59,421 nucleotides of DNA, taken from contig JALZWN010000143.1 in the NCBI GenBank assembly GCA_023300235.1, forward strand, positions 1 through 59,421. Direction: 5' to 3'. The notes under the pieces were generated by a model, which saw nothing but the letters and a program-made list of their open reading frames with translations, did not search any database and was not told the DNA's origin. Positions 34,821 through 43,975 of the stretch are shown piece by piece. Both the position numbers and the translations under genes were made by a program. The first letter of the stretch is position 1. Each line of letters opens with the position of its first letter. The DNA comes from Mariniblastus sp. (GTDB taxonomy: Bacteria > Planctomycetota > Planctomycetia > Pirellulales > Pirellulaceae).

Positions 34821-36023
34821 TTATGAGGAAGGTCGTGGTGCGTTGGGCGTCGAAACTTCATTTAAGTAGTTGCCGACGGTTTGTGAAATGTGAAAGTGAG
34901 TCATTGCCCATTCGGCCGCGGCCAACCCGATTTGGATGCGTTCGATCGGGGATTGGATTGTTTTCGCGATTGTGTTGGCGAGGTTTTCTGGGCTGCTGGC
35001 CGCTGCCGTGATGGTTTGCGTCTGGTCGGTCAAACCCAATGCCGTAGCGTTTGGTTCGGTCATGATCGGGCATAAGTTCGCCATCATTGCTCGGGTTAGC
35101 ATGGAGCACGCGATTGATCCTCGTAGCGGATGGACGTAGGCGTCGGCCGCGCGAAAGATGTCTTCGTAGTTGTCAAACTGTCCGGGCATGATAATCGAAT
35201 CGGTCAGGTTTTTGGAGACGATTGTATCCCAGACCTTTCGCGAGCGGGGACCTTGGCTGACGATGAAGAGCTTGGCGGCGGGGATTTTGCGCACGACGAT
35301 CTTCCATGCTTGAACGAGGTCTAGCATGCCTTTGTCGCCAGCGGCCAATGCGCCGCAGATCAACAGTGGTTGTTCGGGGGTGACAGCCAGCATGCCATGG
35401 GAGGCACCTATCGCTTGTCTGGCAACCGCTTTACTGCAGAACTTGGCTGGAGGTGGGGGCTGCGGAAGGATGCCTTCGGGGGTGATGACCAGTTTTGATG
35501 TAGGTAAGCCGGCCGTTTGGAGAATCTGAAAGGTGCTTTCAGATTCGACTAAAATTCGGTCGGCGAGTTTGAGCGAATTTGCTTGTCGATTGTTAACCAC
35601 GCTTGGGCTAGATGTCGAAGCAATGGCGTGGTCATGTAAGCGGACGATAAGCGGTGTTTGGCCAGCAAATGTTTTGGCGAGTGAGCTAAATTCCGAGAAC
35701 GCGTTGAAGAAAATCAAACCGTCGACGGGGTTCTGGTTGAGGTAACGAAGAAGGTTTTTTTGATAACGAAATCCACCCCATGGTGCGGACGTCGAGCGAT
35801 AGATTCGTTGCACGTCGAAGTTGCGAAAGCGAAACGAAGCTGGCAGGGAGGTATTCCAGCCAGGAGTGATGACTTCGACTTGATGGCCGTGTCGGACGAT
35901 TGCTTGGGCTAGGTCGCTGAGTGCGAGCGCATCACTGCCCGAGCAAGGCCAGAATTGAGGCGATAAGATCGCGAGTTTTTTTGGCTGAGCGACGTCGGTT
36001 GTCGGTTGGGTGAGCGTGCTCAT
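34821..36023 (-). CDS. Glycosyltransferase family 4
   Basis: A 400-residue GT4-type enzyme. The N-terminal half starts KLAILSPQFWPCSGSDALAL with a glycine-rich loop. The C-terminal half has PEGILPQPPPP, LLICGALAAGDKGMLDLVQAW, GQFDNYEDIFRAADAYVHP and a Met/Leu-rich end of the donor site. The usual EGFGLPxxE donor motif is weak here (SIACSMLTRAMMANLCP), a departure from most GT4 enzymes. Its start ATG lies 29 bases downstream of the hpt stop; the next glycosyltransferase follows after 14 bases. Substrate unknown. Confidence 0.85.
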   Translation of the reverse strand: MSTLTQPTTDVAQPKKLAILSPQFWPCSGSDALALSDLAQAIVRHGHQVEVITPGWNTSLPASFRFRNFDVQRIYRSTSAPWGGFRYQKNLLRYLNQNPVDGLIFFNAFSEFSSLAKTFAGQTPLIVRLHDHAIASTSSPSVVNNRQANSLKLADRILVESESTFQILQTAGLPTSKLVITPEGILPQPPPPAKFCSKAVARQAIGASHGMLAVTPEQPLLICGALAAGDKGMLDLVQAWKIVVRKIPAAKLFIVSQGPRSRKVWDTIVSKNLTDSIIMPGQFDNYEDIFRAADAYVHPLRGSIACSMLTRAMMANLCPIMTEPNATALGLTDQTQTITAAASSPENLANTIAKTIQSPIERIQIGLAAAEWAMTHFHISQTVGNYLNEVSTPNAPRPSS

Positions 36024-36052
36024 GGCGGCGAGGACTAAATCGGTTCCGTTTG

Positions 36053-36580
36053 TTAGGCATCGGTTGTCGCGATGTCCGCTGGCTCTAGTACGGCTAGGTA
36101 CGGCAAGTTGCGGTAGACGTCATTGTAGTCCAATCCGTAGCCGACCACGAATTCATCTGGAATATCAAAGGCAATGAAATCCGGACGCCAATCGACTTGT
36201 TGGCATCCGGTTTTAAGCAGCAAGACGGCCGATCGGAGGCTGCTTGGGCCGAGATCTTTGATCCGTTGGGTGACTTCTTGAAGCGTATTGCCGGTGTCGA
36301 AGATGTCGTCGATCAATAGTACGTCTTGCCCTGTGATGTCTAGCATCATTTCGGCGTTGATGGTGAGCGTACCGCGTTCGGTTCCTTTGTAGCTGCTGGT
36401 TTGCACGACACCGACTCGCAACGGCATTTTGAGTTTTCGAATCAAGTCGGCCATCAGTACAACGCTGCCGGTGAGTACGCCCACGATGGTAAGCGGTTGG
36501 TTGCCGTAGGTTTCGTTGATTTGCCGCGCCATTTCTTGGACGCCGTCATTGAGTGCTTTTTCGTCGAGAAGAATTTTCAC
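36053..36580 (-). CDS. hpt: Hypoxanthine phosphoribosyltransferase
   Basis: Salvages hypoxanthine/guanine to nucleotides with PRPP. The 175 residues match the bacterial enzyme. Visible signatures are the GVLTGSVVLMADLIRKL loop, RVGVVQTSSYKGTERG, the PRPP-binding VLLIDDIFDTGNTLQEV, and the purine-contacting DFIAFDIPDEFVVGYGLDY. The start is GTG at 36580. It leads the hpt-GT-GT minus-strand series. Confidence 0.95.
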   Translation of the reverse strand: MKILLDEKALNDGVQEMARQINETYGNQPLTIVGVLTGSVVLMADLIRKLKMPLRVGVVQTSSYKGTERGTLTINAEMMLDITGQDVLLIDDIFDTGNTLQEVTQRIKDLGPSSLRSAVLLLKTGCQQVDWRPDFIAFDIPDEFVVGYGLDYNDVYRNLPYLAVLEPADIATTDA

Positions 36581-37106
36581 GGGGCGTTCTTCGTAGTTGA
36601 GCTGTTGTCGGTGGATCGATGAAGTCGAATTCTAATGCTTTGCAAGTTGTAATTACAGGGCCGGGCCGACTGCTTGGCGAGATCGTTGTCTTTCAGGGCG
36701 TGGTAGAGCGTTCCTTCAAGGGGGCTTTCTCGAATTAGTCCTTTTCAGATCGCGTAAACATGGCCCCCTCCCTAGCATTGGAGCAGGCTATCTAAATGCT
36801 CTGAGCTGATACCCGCCCACTACATTACCGGAAGAACCAAAAAAAGGCGCCTGTTTATTCAGTGCCAATCGCTTTGTGAACAACGCTAATTTCACGGAGG
36901 CAAAGGCGACTATGGGGGCTTCGCTGACGCGGCGGGCTGCCATTTATGGGGGCTGTCTGATTTGTAAAATTGATTCGCTCTGGCAGTGCACCTAGTTGCT
37001 TTGCCAGGCTGTGAATTGACAGGCTTCCTGCATTGGTGCATGAAAAAACGGCCAGTTGATTGGGATCAACTGGCCGTGAGTTTTTAAGGTTGGTTATTGA
37101 GGAGCG
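36581..37106. other. Intergenic region upstream of hpt, 526 bases
   Basis: Contains the terminator of the DUF1598 gene at its right end and presumably the hpt promoter at its left. A 27-codon ATG ORF at 36912 has a GGAGG 11 bases upstream but no other support. No RNA gene recognised. Confidence 0.4.
37042..37086 (-). terminator. Strong intrinsic terminator after the DUF1598 gene
   Basis: Perfect 13-bp inverted repeat, ACGGCCAGTTGAT and ATCAACTGGCCGT, with a four-base loop. On the minus strand it is followed by TTTTTT; A/T runs lie on both sides, so it could act both ways. Confidence 0.9.
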
Positions 37107-38537
37107 TTAGTCCCACCACCATTGTTCTGCATTGAGGCCAGACAGGTCGATTCCGTCGCGAACTCCGTTCAGCTTGCCCGCTGTGTCGACAGTGATGTAT
37201 TCAGAGTTGAGAGCGATCTTCGCTTGGATTGCTACGCCACCTGCGATCGGTGACATGAATTTTCCGTTCTTCCAGTATGCGTTGGCGATTGGAGCAACTT
37301 GCGTGGCGGCCGAGTATTTTTCAACGGGGAACAGGTTCTCGTCGCCAAGCACGCCCAGTGACCAGTCAGCTTGGCTGTACAAATCCATTTTTTGAATGAA
37401 CGCAGCAGTGATCGACATGTCGATCACGTTGCGAAGTTCAGCCCAGATTGGAGTCGCTTCGGCAAGCTTTGCGTATGTTTTGGTAAAGCTGTTAGTGAAC
37501 GCTCGGCTGGCTCGGCTGGACTTTCCAGTGCCTTTGCGTTTGCCATCGGCGGTAACGGATTCGTCTTCACCGACAAGCTTGACACCTTCACCGGCAATCT
37601 CCATTGCGGTGCGGTCGTCGTTGATCGTGACACAATTGTAGTCAGGTTGGAAGAACCAGCGTTGCAGGCTGTTGCTGCCACTGACAGGATTCGCTTTGGC
37701 AACAAACGAAGTGATGCCTGATACGGCAGGACGCTCGAGCTCCAGGCCGATTAGCTTCATGCGATAATCGGCTTCGACCAAAACACGCGCGAAGTCGGAC
37801 TTGGGTGAGATGCCTGTTACCTTGACGGTTTGTGGGCCAAGGGCTTCTTTGAAAGACGCAACGACTTTGTTTTCCATTCCCGGGCCGAACTGGCCAGAAC
37901 TTTGCCACTGCTTTAAAACTCTTTGAAGACGTGTGATGCCTTCCTGGGTGGGATCGATCGAGCAAGTGATCAGCGATGGTTTGTTCATGTCAGGAGCAAA
38001 GGCTCGTAGAGCAACAACCAAATCTTCAAGCTTTAAGGTCGCTCGGCCTGAGTGCATGCCAACGACAAAGTTTTCTGCACTGAAGAAGAAACCTTCTGCA
38101 GGTCCGGCAATGACGATGTCTTTGGTTTCTGGGTAGAAGAACACGTGAGTAATCTTCGTGAGTCCGGCCAAGTACTTCATCTCCGCAGGAATCGGCTTGC
38201 CGGCTTCGATTAGTTTAGCTACTTCGCTCTCCAATCGATTAAGCGAAACTTTGCGAAGCTGACTGACTTGTTGCAAATCTTTGTTCAAGGCAACTTTGGC
38301 TGCGTTGAAACGCTGAGCGTTTAGGCGTTGAGCGTTTTTCGGAATCGGCCGAGGGGCCAGAAGTCCCTCGGCGCTGATTAATACACCACCGACTTGTGGA
38401 GCGTCGCCATCTCCATCTCCATCTCCATCTCCATCACCGTCGTCGTCCTGAGCCATTAGTGCTGAGGATGAGAGTGTCAGTGCGCAGGCAAAGACGAACA
38501 AGAATTTGAGTAGCCAAGTCCAATTGCGAACAAGCAT
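37107..38537 (-). CDS. Secreted DUF1598-like protein, 476 aa
   Basis: I match this to DUF1598, a family known mainly from planctomycetes with no known function; the match is from memory. There is a signal peptide (FLFVFACALTLSSSALMAQ), then a very acidic DDDGDGDGDGDGDGD tract of hexanucleotide repeats (plus-strand CCATCT near 38410). The domain starts at PQVGGVLISAEGLLAPR and includes PAEMKYLAGLTKITHVFFYP and DIVIAGPAEGFFF. The rest is mixed alpha/beta to the Trp-rich EQWWWD end. A GGAGA ribosome site is seven to eight bases upstream of the ATG. Strong terminator after the stop. Confidence 0.82.
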   Translation of the reverse strand: MLVRNWTWLLKFLFVFACALTLSSSALMAQDDDGDGDGDGDGDGDAPQVGGVLISAEGLLAPRPIPKNAQRLNAQRFNAAKVALNKDLQQVSQLRKVSLNRLESEVAKLIEAGKPIPAEMKYLAGLTKITHVFFYPETKDIVIAGPAEGFFFSAENFVVGMHSGRATLKLEDLVVALRAFAPDMNKPSLITCSIDPTQEGITRLQRVLKQWQSSGQFGPGMENKVVASFKEALGPQTVKVTGISPKSDFARVLVEADYRMKLIGLELERPAVSGITSFVAKANPVSGSNSLQRWFFQPDYNCVTINDDRTAMEIAGEGVKLVGEDESVTADGKRKGTGKSSRASRAFTNSFTKTYAKLAEATPIWAELRNVIDMSITAAFIQKMDLYSQADWSLGVLGDENLFPVEKYSAATQVAPIANAYWKNGKFMSPIAGGVAIQAKIALNSEYITVDTAGKLNGVRDGIDLSGLNAEQWWWD

Positions 38538-38844
38538 TTAGGTCTCCAGGGGATGTACTTGATGCCCAATGCGGGATGCCCAATGCTTGCGCAGGCAGTC
38601 CATGAGGGAATCGTCAGTTGGGTGTTTCTTCCACGATAATATTAGTTGCAGAATCGTAGATCCACAATAACTTTCGGGGTTTTCGCGCGATTGGGCGCAC
38701 TCAACTAGCACAAACCGGGAATTGCCGGTTCTGCCGGAATTCCAGTGTGCTCTTTTGCGAGATCCCATACGAGACTGGCCGATCCTAAGGTGTTGCAGAT
38801 TGGCTGATGGTGACAAATTGGCAGCCGCGGTTTGCCTGTCGAAT
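38538..38844. other. Intergenic region between the FAAL fusion gene and the DUF1598 gene
   Basis: A 307-base gap. It has an inverted repeat GGAATT-g-CCGG / CCGGAATTCC (38718-38743, five-base loop) that could be a weak terminator for the upstream FAAL fusion on the minus strand, although no T-run follows. The DUF1598 promoter should lie at about 38560-38700. Confidence 0.45.
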
Positions 38845-41800
38845 TCAGCTCTTCATGCCGACGTCATCAAGGCCATGCTCATCATCGAGGGCGCGGAATG
38901 ATTTTTCATCGCCGCTTTCTTGGATGGCTTTCCAGTGTTTGGCGATCTTTTCCACCGAGTTTCTGATCTGAGCTTCGGTGTGTTTTGCGGTCATGAAGAT
39001 TCGTACTCGGGTCTCTTTTTCAGGGACGGCCGGGTACAAAATCGGCTGGGCGTTGATTCCGTCGTGGAACAGGGCTTCGGAAAGTCTGAGTGCTTTGACG
39101 CTGTGTCCGGTCATGACGGGGACGATGGCGGTGCCTTGGGCCATGCCAGTATCGATGCCGGCCTCGCGAGCAAGTTCAAGAAACAGTTTGGCGTTGCTTT
39201 GTAGTTTGGCGACCAGTTCAGGTTGTGCTTTCAAAATGCGCAACGCCCCCAAAGCGGCTCCTACATTGGCTGGTGGCATGCCCGCGGCAAACACGTAACC
39301 GGGAGTTGTGTAGCGTAGGTATTCGATCAATTGTTGGGAGCCACCGATAAAACCTCCGCAGCTGCCAAGTGATTTTGAGAGTGTGCCCATCCAAAGTTCG
39401 ACTTCTTTACGATCGACGCCGGCGACTTCTGCGATACCGCGTCCGGTGTCGCCGAGGGTTCCGATGGAGTGGGCTTCGTCCACGTATAGCCACGCTTTGT
39501 GTTTATTCTTGACGTCGACAAACCGCTGCAGTTCAGGGTAGTCACCGTCCATGCTGTAGAGCCCCTCGATCGCGATTAAGACTCGGCGGTAGTCACCACG
39601 GATGTTCGTGAGTGTTTGGTTGAGCTCGCGCCAGTTGTTGTGTTCGAATGGTCGGCGGCGGGCTCCTGAGAGTTCGGCGCCTTGGACGATGCTGTTGTGA
39701 GCAAAGCTATCGTGAATGATCAAGTCTCCGGGGCCAACGAGGTGGCCGATCACGGATTCGTTACACGCGTGACCGCCGGGGAAAGTCATCACGTCTTCCA
39801 CGCCGATGAACTCGGCAAGTTCAGCTTCGAGTTCGCGGTGGATGGTTTTTTCGCCAGAAACGATGCGGCTGGCGGAAACGCTGGTGCCAAATTCGTCGAT
39901 TGCGCTTTTGGCAAATGCACTTACGTCCGCTAGGCCGGATAGGCCAAGGTAATTGTAGCTGGCGTAAGAAATTAACTCGCGTCCGTCGATGCGTGTGGTG
40001 TCGCTGATGCGGCCTTCGTGAACGCTAAAGAACGGGTTGCGAATGCCGGTTTCTTGGATGTCTTGCTGGATGCTTTTGAGTCGCAAGAACTCGGGCATTT
40101 TTTCCAGTACGTAATACGACTCGGGAACTGGGCCGTTGTTCTTGGCGGCGGCTCCGTTTGTGTTGGCGACGCCAGCGACTCCGTTGACCGGTTGAGTGCC
40201 GATGTGTTCTTGGATCGCAGTGGCGACCTCGCGGACGGTGTGGACTTCTTGTAGTACGTCTTCGGGCATCCGCCCGCCGAACATCGTTTGCAAGCTTTCG
40301 GCGACGTCCAAGCGTTCGAGTGAGTCGAGACCTAGGTGAACGATGTTGGTGTCGACGGTGACGTTTTTGGCGCGGTCTTGGCCGACTTTTTCGACGAAGT
40401 GAATTACGGCGTCGACGACGACCGATGACAATCCGCTTTCGTCGGTCGAATTCGTCGCAACTGCAGGCGCGGCGATGGCAACTGGTTCGGCTTCGGCGTG
40501 ATGGGATTCTTCCCACGCACTCCAGCGAGCGATGACGTGTTTGTCGAGGTTGTTTTCGAAGTTCTTTTTACAAGCGTGGCGTTGGACTTTGCCGGAAGAG
40601 GTTTTGGGGATGCTGTAGGCACGGACCAAGACGATCGCGTCGGGCGGCAGGTCATGTTCTTCGTTGATCGACGCCCGGATGGCTTCGATGACCTCGTGTT
40701 TGTCGGATTTGATTTTGCCTCGTTCGCTGCGTTCAATTTCGCAGTAGATCACCAAGTGTTCACGGTCCCAGCGAGTCACCGCAAACGCGGCCGCTCCACC
40801 GGATCGGGTTAACGGGTGGCATTGTTCAACTGTCGCTTCGATGTCTTGCGGATATCGGTTGACCCCGCGAACGATGATCATGTCTTTCAAACGACCGGTA
40901 ACGAACAGTTCGCCGCGGTCCATGAAGCCAAGGTCGCCCGAGCGGACGTAGATTTTGCCGTTGTCAGGGTTGAGTCGCGCTTTGAAGGTTTCGTTGGTTT
41001 CTTGTTCGCGCTTCCAGTACCCTGCCCCGCAGCTGGGGCTGTTGATCCAGATTTCGCCGATCTTGTCGTCGGGGAGCGGGCGGCGCGTTTCGGGGTGAAC
41101 GATCAGGACTTCTTCTTCGTCGATCACAGCGCCGCAGCCGACGAGCATTTTTGCGTTCGGGTCGTTTTTGTCCACTCGAACGACGGCGTGTTGGACGATC
41201 TCGTTTTTGTCAAACGGTCGGACGACGGGCGGTTTTTTGTGGTCTCCACCGGTGACGATCAATGTGGTTTCTGCCAAGCCGTAGCACGGGTAAAAACTCG
41301 TGTAATCGAAACCGTAGGGTTCAAACTTTTCAGCGAACTGGCGCATCACTTCCTCACGCACGGGTTCGGCTCCGTTGAAAGCGCACTTCCAAGAAGACAG
41401 GTCGAGTCCTTCGCAGTCTTCGGGCGTGATTTTCATCGTGCACCATGCGTAGGCGAAGTTCGGTCCGCCGCTGACCCAGCCTCTGTATTTTGAGATTGCT
41501 CGAAGCCAACGAATCGGACGAGTCAAAAAAGCGACCGGTGACATCAAGGTGTCTTCGATTCCGCAGTACAGCGGATTCAAGATTCCACCGACCAGGCCCA
41601 TGTCGTGATACAGCGGTAGCCAGCTGATGCAGGTTCCGTGCACCGGTTCCATGCGGAATGACTTGGTGATCAATCGGCAGTTGGCCAAAAGGTTTTGTTG
41701 CGTGATCATCACGCCTTTGGGATTGCCTGTGGAGCCGGAGGTGTATTGGATCAGGCCAAGATCGTCAGGCTTAAGGTTTGGTTTGACCCAGTCGTCGGCG

Positions 41801-42318
41801 TAGTGCGGGTCGATTGATTCGGTGGCCAGCCATGGGATGCGTTGCAAGCCTGGTGAGTCTTGGACAAAGTCTTCGCAGCGTTTAATGATGGTTTGCGTAG
41901 TCAGTGCGACGGCGGCTTCGGCATCGAGTGAAATCGAACTGATTCGATTCATGTTGCGGTTGCGTCGCGGCGGGTAGGCCGGGATCGGTGTGACGGCGGC
42001 GTAGTGACATCCAAGGAACGCTGCTAAAAAATCCAGCCCTGGATCGTACAGCATGAGCGCGCGTTTGCCGGCGTAGCCATGAGCGACAAGGTAGGCTGCA
42101 ATGGCTCGCGCTTTTTTGTCCAACTGCGCGTACGTCAGTTCTGCCGGATTGTCTAATTCACCGGCTTCTAGAAAACGATATGCGGTACGATCGGGCATCG
42201 CTGCCGCCCAGTAACGCAAGCGTTCTAGTAAGTTAGTTTCGGGAGGCGAAAATGGCCGGAATAATTCTTCAACATCCACTACAAGCGAACTCCGGGAAGG
42301 GCGAGGCTTCTGATCCAA
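38845..42318 (-). CDS. Fusion of fatty acyl-AMP ligase, acyl carrier protein and alpha-oxoamine synthase
   Basis: A 1157-residue, three-domain enzyme. Residues about 20-600 are a fatty acyl-AMP ligase: AFLGCHYAAVTPIPAYPP, the P-loop YTSGSTGNPKGVM near 190, and YVRSGDLGFMDRGELFVTGR. Residues about 625-705 are an acyl carrier protein with the phosphopantetheine site LGLDSLERL (Ser near 661). Residues about 745-1140 are a PLP alpha-oxoamine synthase related to BioF/serine palmitoyltransferase: SYNYLGLSG, FPGGHACNESVIGH, the DEAHSIGTLGDTGRGIAE segment, and TLSKSLGSCGGF with the PLP lysine. The inferred reaction is loading an acyl chain to the carrier and condensing it with an amino acid, with decarboxylation, to an alpha-aminoketone. 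The start is TTG 42318; GTG 42279 with GGAG 10 bases upstream is an alternative. No other biosynthetic gene adjoins it. Confidence 0.9.
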   Translation of the reverse strand: MDQKPRPSRSSLVVDVEELFRPFSPPETNLLERLRYWAAAMPDRTAYRFLEAGELDNPAELTYAQLDKKARAIAAYLVAHGYAGKRALMLYDPGLDFLAAFLGCHYAAVTPIPAYPPRRNRNMNRISSISLDAEAAVALTTQTIIKRCEDFVQDSPGLQRIPWLATESIDPHYADDWVKPNLKPDDLGLIQYTSGSTGNPKGVMITQQNLLANCRLITKSFRMEPVHGTCISWLPLYHDMGLVGGILNPLYCGIEDTLMSPVAFLTRPIRWLRAISKYRGWVSGGPNFAYAWCTMKITPEDCEGLDLSSWKCAFNGAEPVREEVMRQFAEKFEPYGFDYTSFYPCYGLAETTLIVTGGDHKKPPVVRPFDKNEIVQHAVVRVDKNDPNAKMLVGCGAVIDEEEVLIVHPETRRPLPDDKIGEIWINSPSCGAGYWKREQETNETFKARLNPDNGKIYVRSGDLGFMDRGELFVTGRLKDMIIVRGVNRYPQDIEATVEQCHPLTRSGGAAAFAVTRWDREHLVIYCEIERSERGKIKSDKHEVIEAIRASINEEHDLPPDAIVLVRAYSIPKTSSGKVQRHACKKNFENNLDKHVIARWSAWEESHHAEAEPVAIAAPAVATNSTDESGLSSVVVDAVIHFVEKVGQDRAKNVTVDTNIVHLGLDSLERLDVAESLQTMFGGRMPEDVLQEVHTVREVATAIQEHIGTQPVNGVAGVANTNGAAAKNNGPVPESYYVLEKMPEFLRLKSIQQDIQETGIRNPFFSVHEGRISDTTRIDGRELISYASYNYLGLSGLADVSAFAKSAIDEFGTSVSASRIVSGEKTIHRELEAELAEFIGVEDVMTFPGGHACNESVIGHLVGPGDLIIHDSFAHNSIVQGAELSGARRRPFEHNNWRELNQTLTNIRGDYRRVLIAIEGLYSMDGDYPELQRFVDVKNKHKAWLYVDEAHSIGTLGDTGRGIAEVAGVDRKEVELWMGTLSKSLGSCGGFIGGSQQLIEYLRYTTPGYVFAAGMPPANVGAALGALRILKAQPELVAKLQSNAKLFLELAREAGIDTGMAQGTAIVPVMTGHSVKALRLSEALFHDGINAQPILYPAVPEKETRVRIFMTAKHTEAQIRNSVEKIAKHWKAIQESGDEKSFRALDDEHGLDDVGMKS

Positions 42319-42737
42319 ATGCAGTTAGCAAACACAAACGATTATCGAGTCGGCTAGATGCTGGTTTTGGAGCGACCTTTAAAAGGCAGTAGCTTACCAA
42401 AAACCCTGATTTTGTTCAGCGCTGGTTCGGCTGAAACCGTACGTTCGGCGTTCCTTAAACCCAAGATTCGGTTAATTTGTTTGAAAATGAGCGACTTTTT
42501 TGCATCCGAGCGATGATAAACCCCATTTTGAGGCCGAAGGTCTCGTGCTGCGGCGGAGAGGTGGGGTGCGTAACAGGTCTTCTCCGAGGCGTGAGAGTGC
42601 GTAGAAACCTAAAACGCCAAACGGCAATAGTCGCCTGCTTAACCTGCGCCCATCAGACCGCCAGCACATGTCAGGCTTATTCTTTCCTTCGCGACAAAGC
42701 AGTAAGTGCTTCGCTTAAAAAGTTAATCGGTGAGCGT
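42319..42737. other. Intergenic region between the FAAL fusion gene and dprA
   Basis: A 419-base region. It holds an inverted repeat CGGAGA/TCTCCG (42554-42586), a short repeat copy at 42690 and the likely promoter of the FAAL gene near its left end. I see no gene in it; the 65-164-codon ORFs in the track lack ribosome sites or domains. Confidence 0.45.
42690..42722 (+). repeat. Short dispersed repeat, copy 2
   Basis: Shares CGCGACAAAGCAG, then TCGCTT and an A-run, with the copy at 31147. It is 15 bases downstream (in the minus reading) of the dprA stop. Confidence 0.45.
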
Positions 42738-43934
42738 TTATACGCGGACAAACGTTGTTCCTGTAATTCGGCGGATCAGGCGGCGGGTCTCCAGCACCGC
42801 GATGGTCGCGAGGACGCGTGGGGTGGGCAGTTCGACTTTGGCGACGATCACATCAAACGCGGTGGGATCTTGGTTGATCGCGTTAAGGATTTTTCGTTCT
42901 TGCTCGGACAACTTCAGTTCGGCTGGATGGCAAATGGTGTTTTCCGAATCGATTTGAGCGGGTGCGAATAAAGGCCCTAGTTCGTCCAAAATATCGTCAA
43001 CGCTCTGCACCAGTTTCGCGCCGTCTTTGAGTAGTTTGTGACAACCAAAAGACATTCGGCTATCGATTCTGCCGGGCACCGCAAAAACTTCGCGGCCTTG
43101 TTCCATGGCAAGCCGAGCGGAAATCGACGCCCCGCTGCGCGAACCGGCCTCGACCACGACTACGCCGAGGCTCAACCCCGAAACGATTCGATTGCGGCGA
43201 GGAAAACAACCGCTCTTGGGCGCCACTAGCGGGAGTGCTTCGGAGAGCACGGCGCCGTTGGCTTTGATCTCGTTGGCAAGATCTGTGTGTTCGCTTGGGT
43301 AGACGTTTAGGATTCCGCCGCCCAAAACCGCGATCGTTCGGCCACCGGCTTCGAGTGCGGCGCGATGGGCGACGCCGTCGATGCCTCGTGCCAAGCCCGA
43401 GATAACCGTAACGCCAGCAAGCGCCAAACCGCGTGCTAATTGCTCGGCGACTTTTTTTCCGTACTGGGTTGCGTGCCGAGACCCAACGATGGCGACGGCG
43501 ATTTCGTCGACGGGTTTGAGTTCGCCGGCACAAAACAAAACGCTGGGCGGGTCGTAGATCTCGTCCAAAATCGCGGGGTACTCGCGGCTGCCGGCGGTCA
43601 GGATATCGATGCCATGTTCGTTGCACAGATCGATCTGTTTTTGAACGCTGGCGTCATCGGGCGCCGCGGCGATGGCGGAGACGATGCGCGGTCCAACTCC
43701 GGGTACGTTTCGCAACGCCGAAGGTGCCGCGTCGAGCACTTCGCTGGGCGAGCCGAAATGCTTCACCAGGTCGCCAAAGGTTTTGGGGCCGACGCCGGGT
43801 ACTAGTTTTAGTCGCAGGCCGGCTTCGATTTGGTGAGCTTTGACTTGGTGATTCTGTGGGACGCTGATCTCGGGTGCGATCGGCAAAGCGGTTGCAGGCT
43901 GCTGGGGTTTGGGTCGAACGTCGTGGCCACTCAA
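42738..43934 (-). CDS. dprA: DNA processing protein DprA
   Basis: Loads RecA on incoming single-stranded DNA during natural transformation. The 398-residue protein has a disordered Pro/Gln-rich lead, a helix-hairpin-helix pair at about 48-95 (LVPGVGPKTFGDLVKHFG, NVPGVGPRIVSAIA), the Rossmann DprA core at about 105-320 (VAIVGSRHATQYGKKVAEQL, ISGLARGIDGVAHRAALEAG, TIAVLGGGILNVYPSEH, RNRIVSGLS), and a C-terminal winged helix. The start is TTG 43934, supported by a strong GAGGAGG seven bases upstream. It follows aroB after 41 bases on the same strand. Confidence 0.96.
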   Translation of the reverse strand: MSGHDVRPKPQQPATALPIAPEISVPQNHQVKAHQIEAGLRLKLVPGVGPKTFGDLVKHFGSPSEVLDAAPSALRNVPGVGPRIVSAIAAAPDDASVQKQIDLCNEHGIDILTAGSREYPAILDEIYDPPSVLFCAGELKPVDEIAVAIVGSRHATQYGKKVAEQLARGLALAGVTVISGLARGIDGVAHRAALEAGGRTIAVLGGGILNVYPSEHTDLANEIKANGAVLSEALPLVAPKSGCFPRRNRIVSGLSLGVVVVEAGSRSGASISARLAMEQGREVFAVPGRIDSRMSFGCHKLLKDGAKLVQSVDDILDELGPLFAPAQIDSENTICHPAELKLSEQERKILNAINQDPTAFDVIVAKVELPTPRVLATIAVLETRRLIRRITGTTFVRV

Positions 43935-43975
43935 AACTCACCTCCTCGAATCCAAAAGAATCACGAATTGAAGCA

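Noticed and set aside
36912-36995. 27-codon ORF with GGAGG 11 bases upstream
   Set aside because: Spacing is too long and no domain or signal is seen.
42472-42971. ORFs of 65 and 164 codons in the gap and over dprA
   Set aside because: They run over dprA in the opposite frame or lack ribosome sites; codon content looks like shadow frames.
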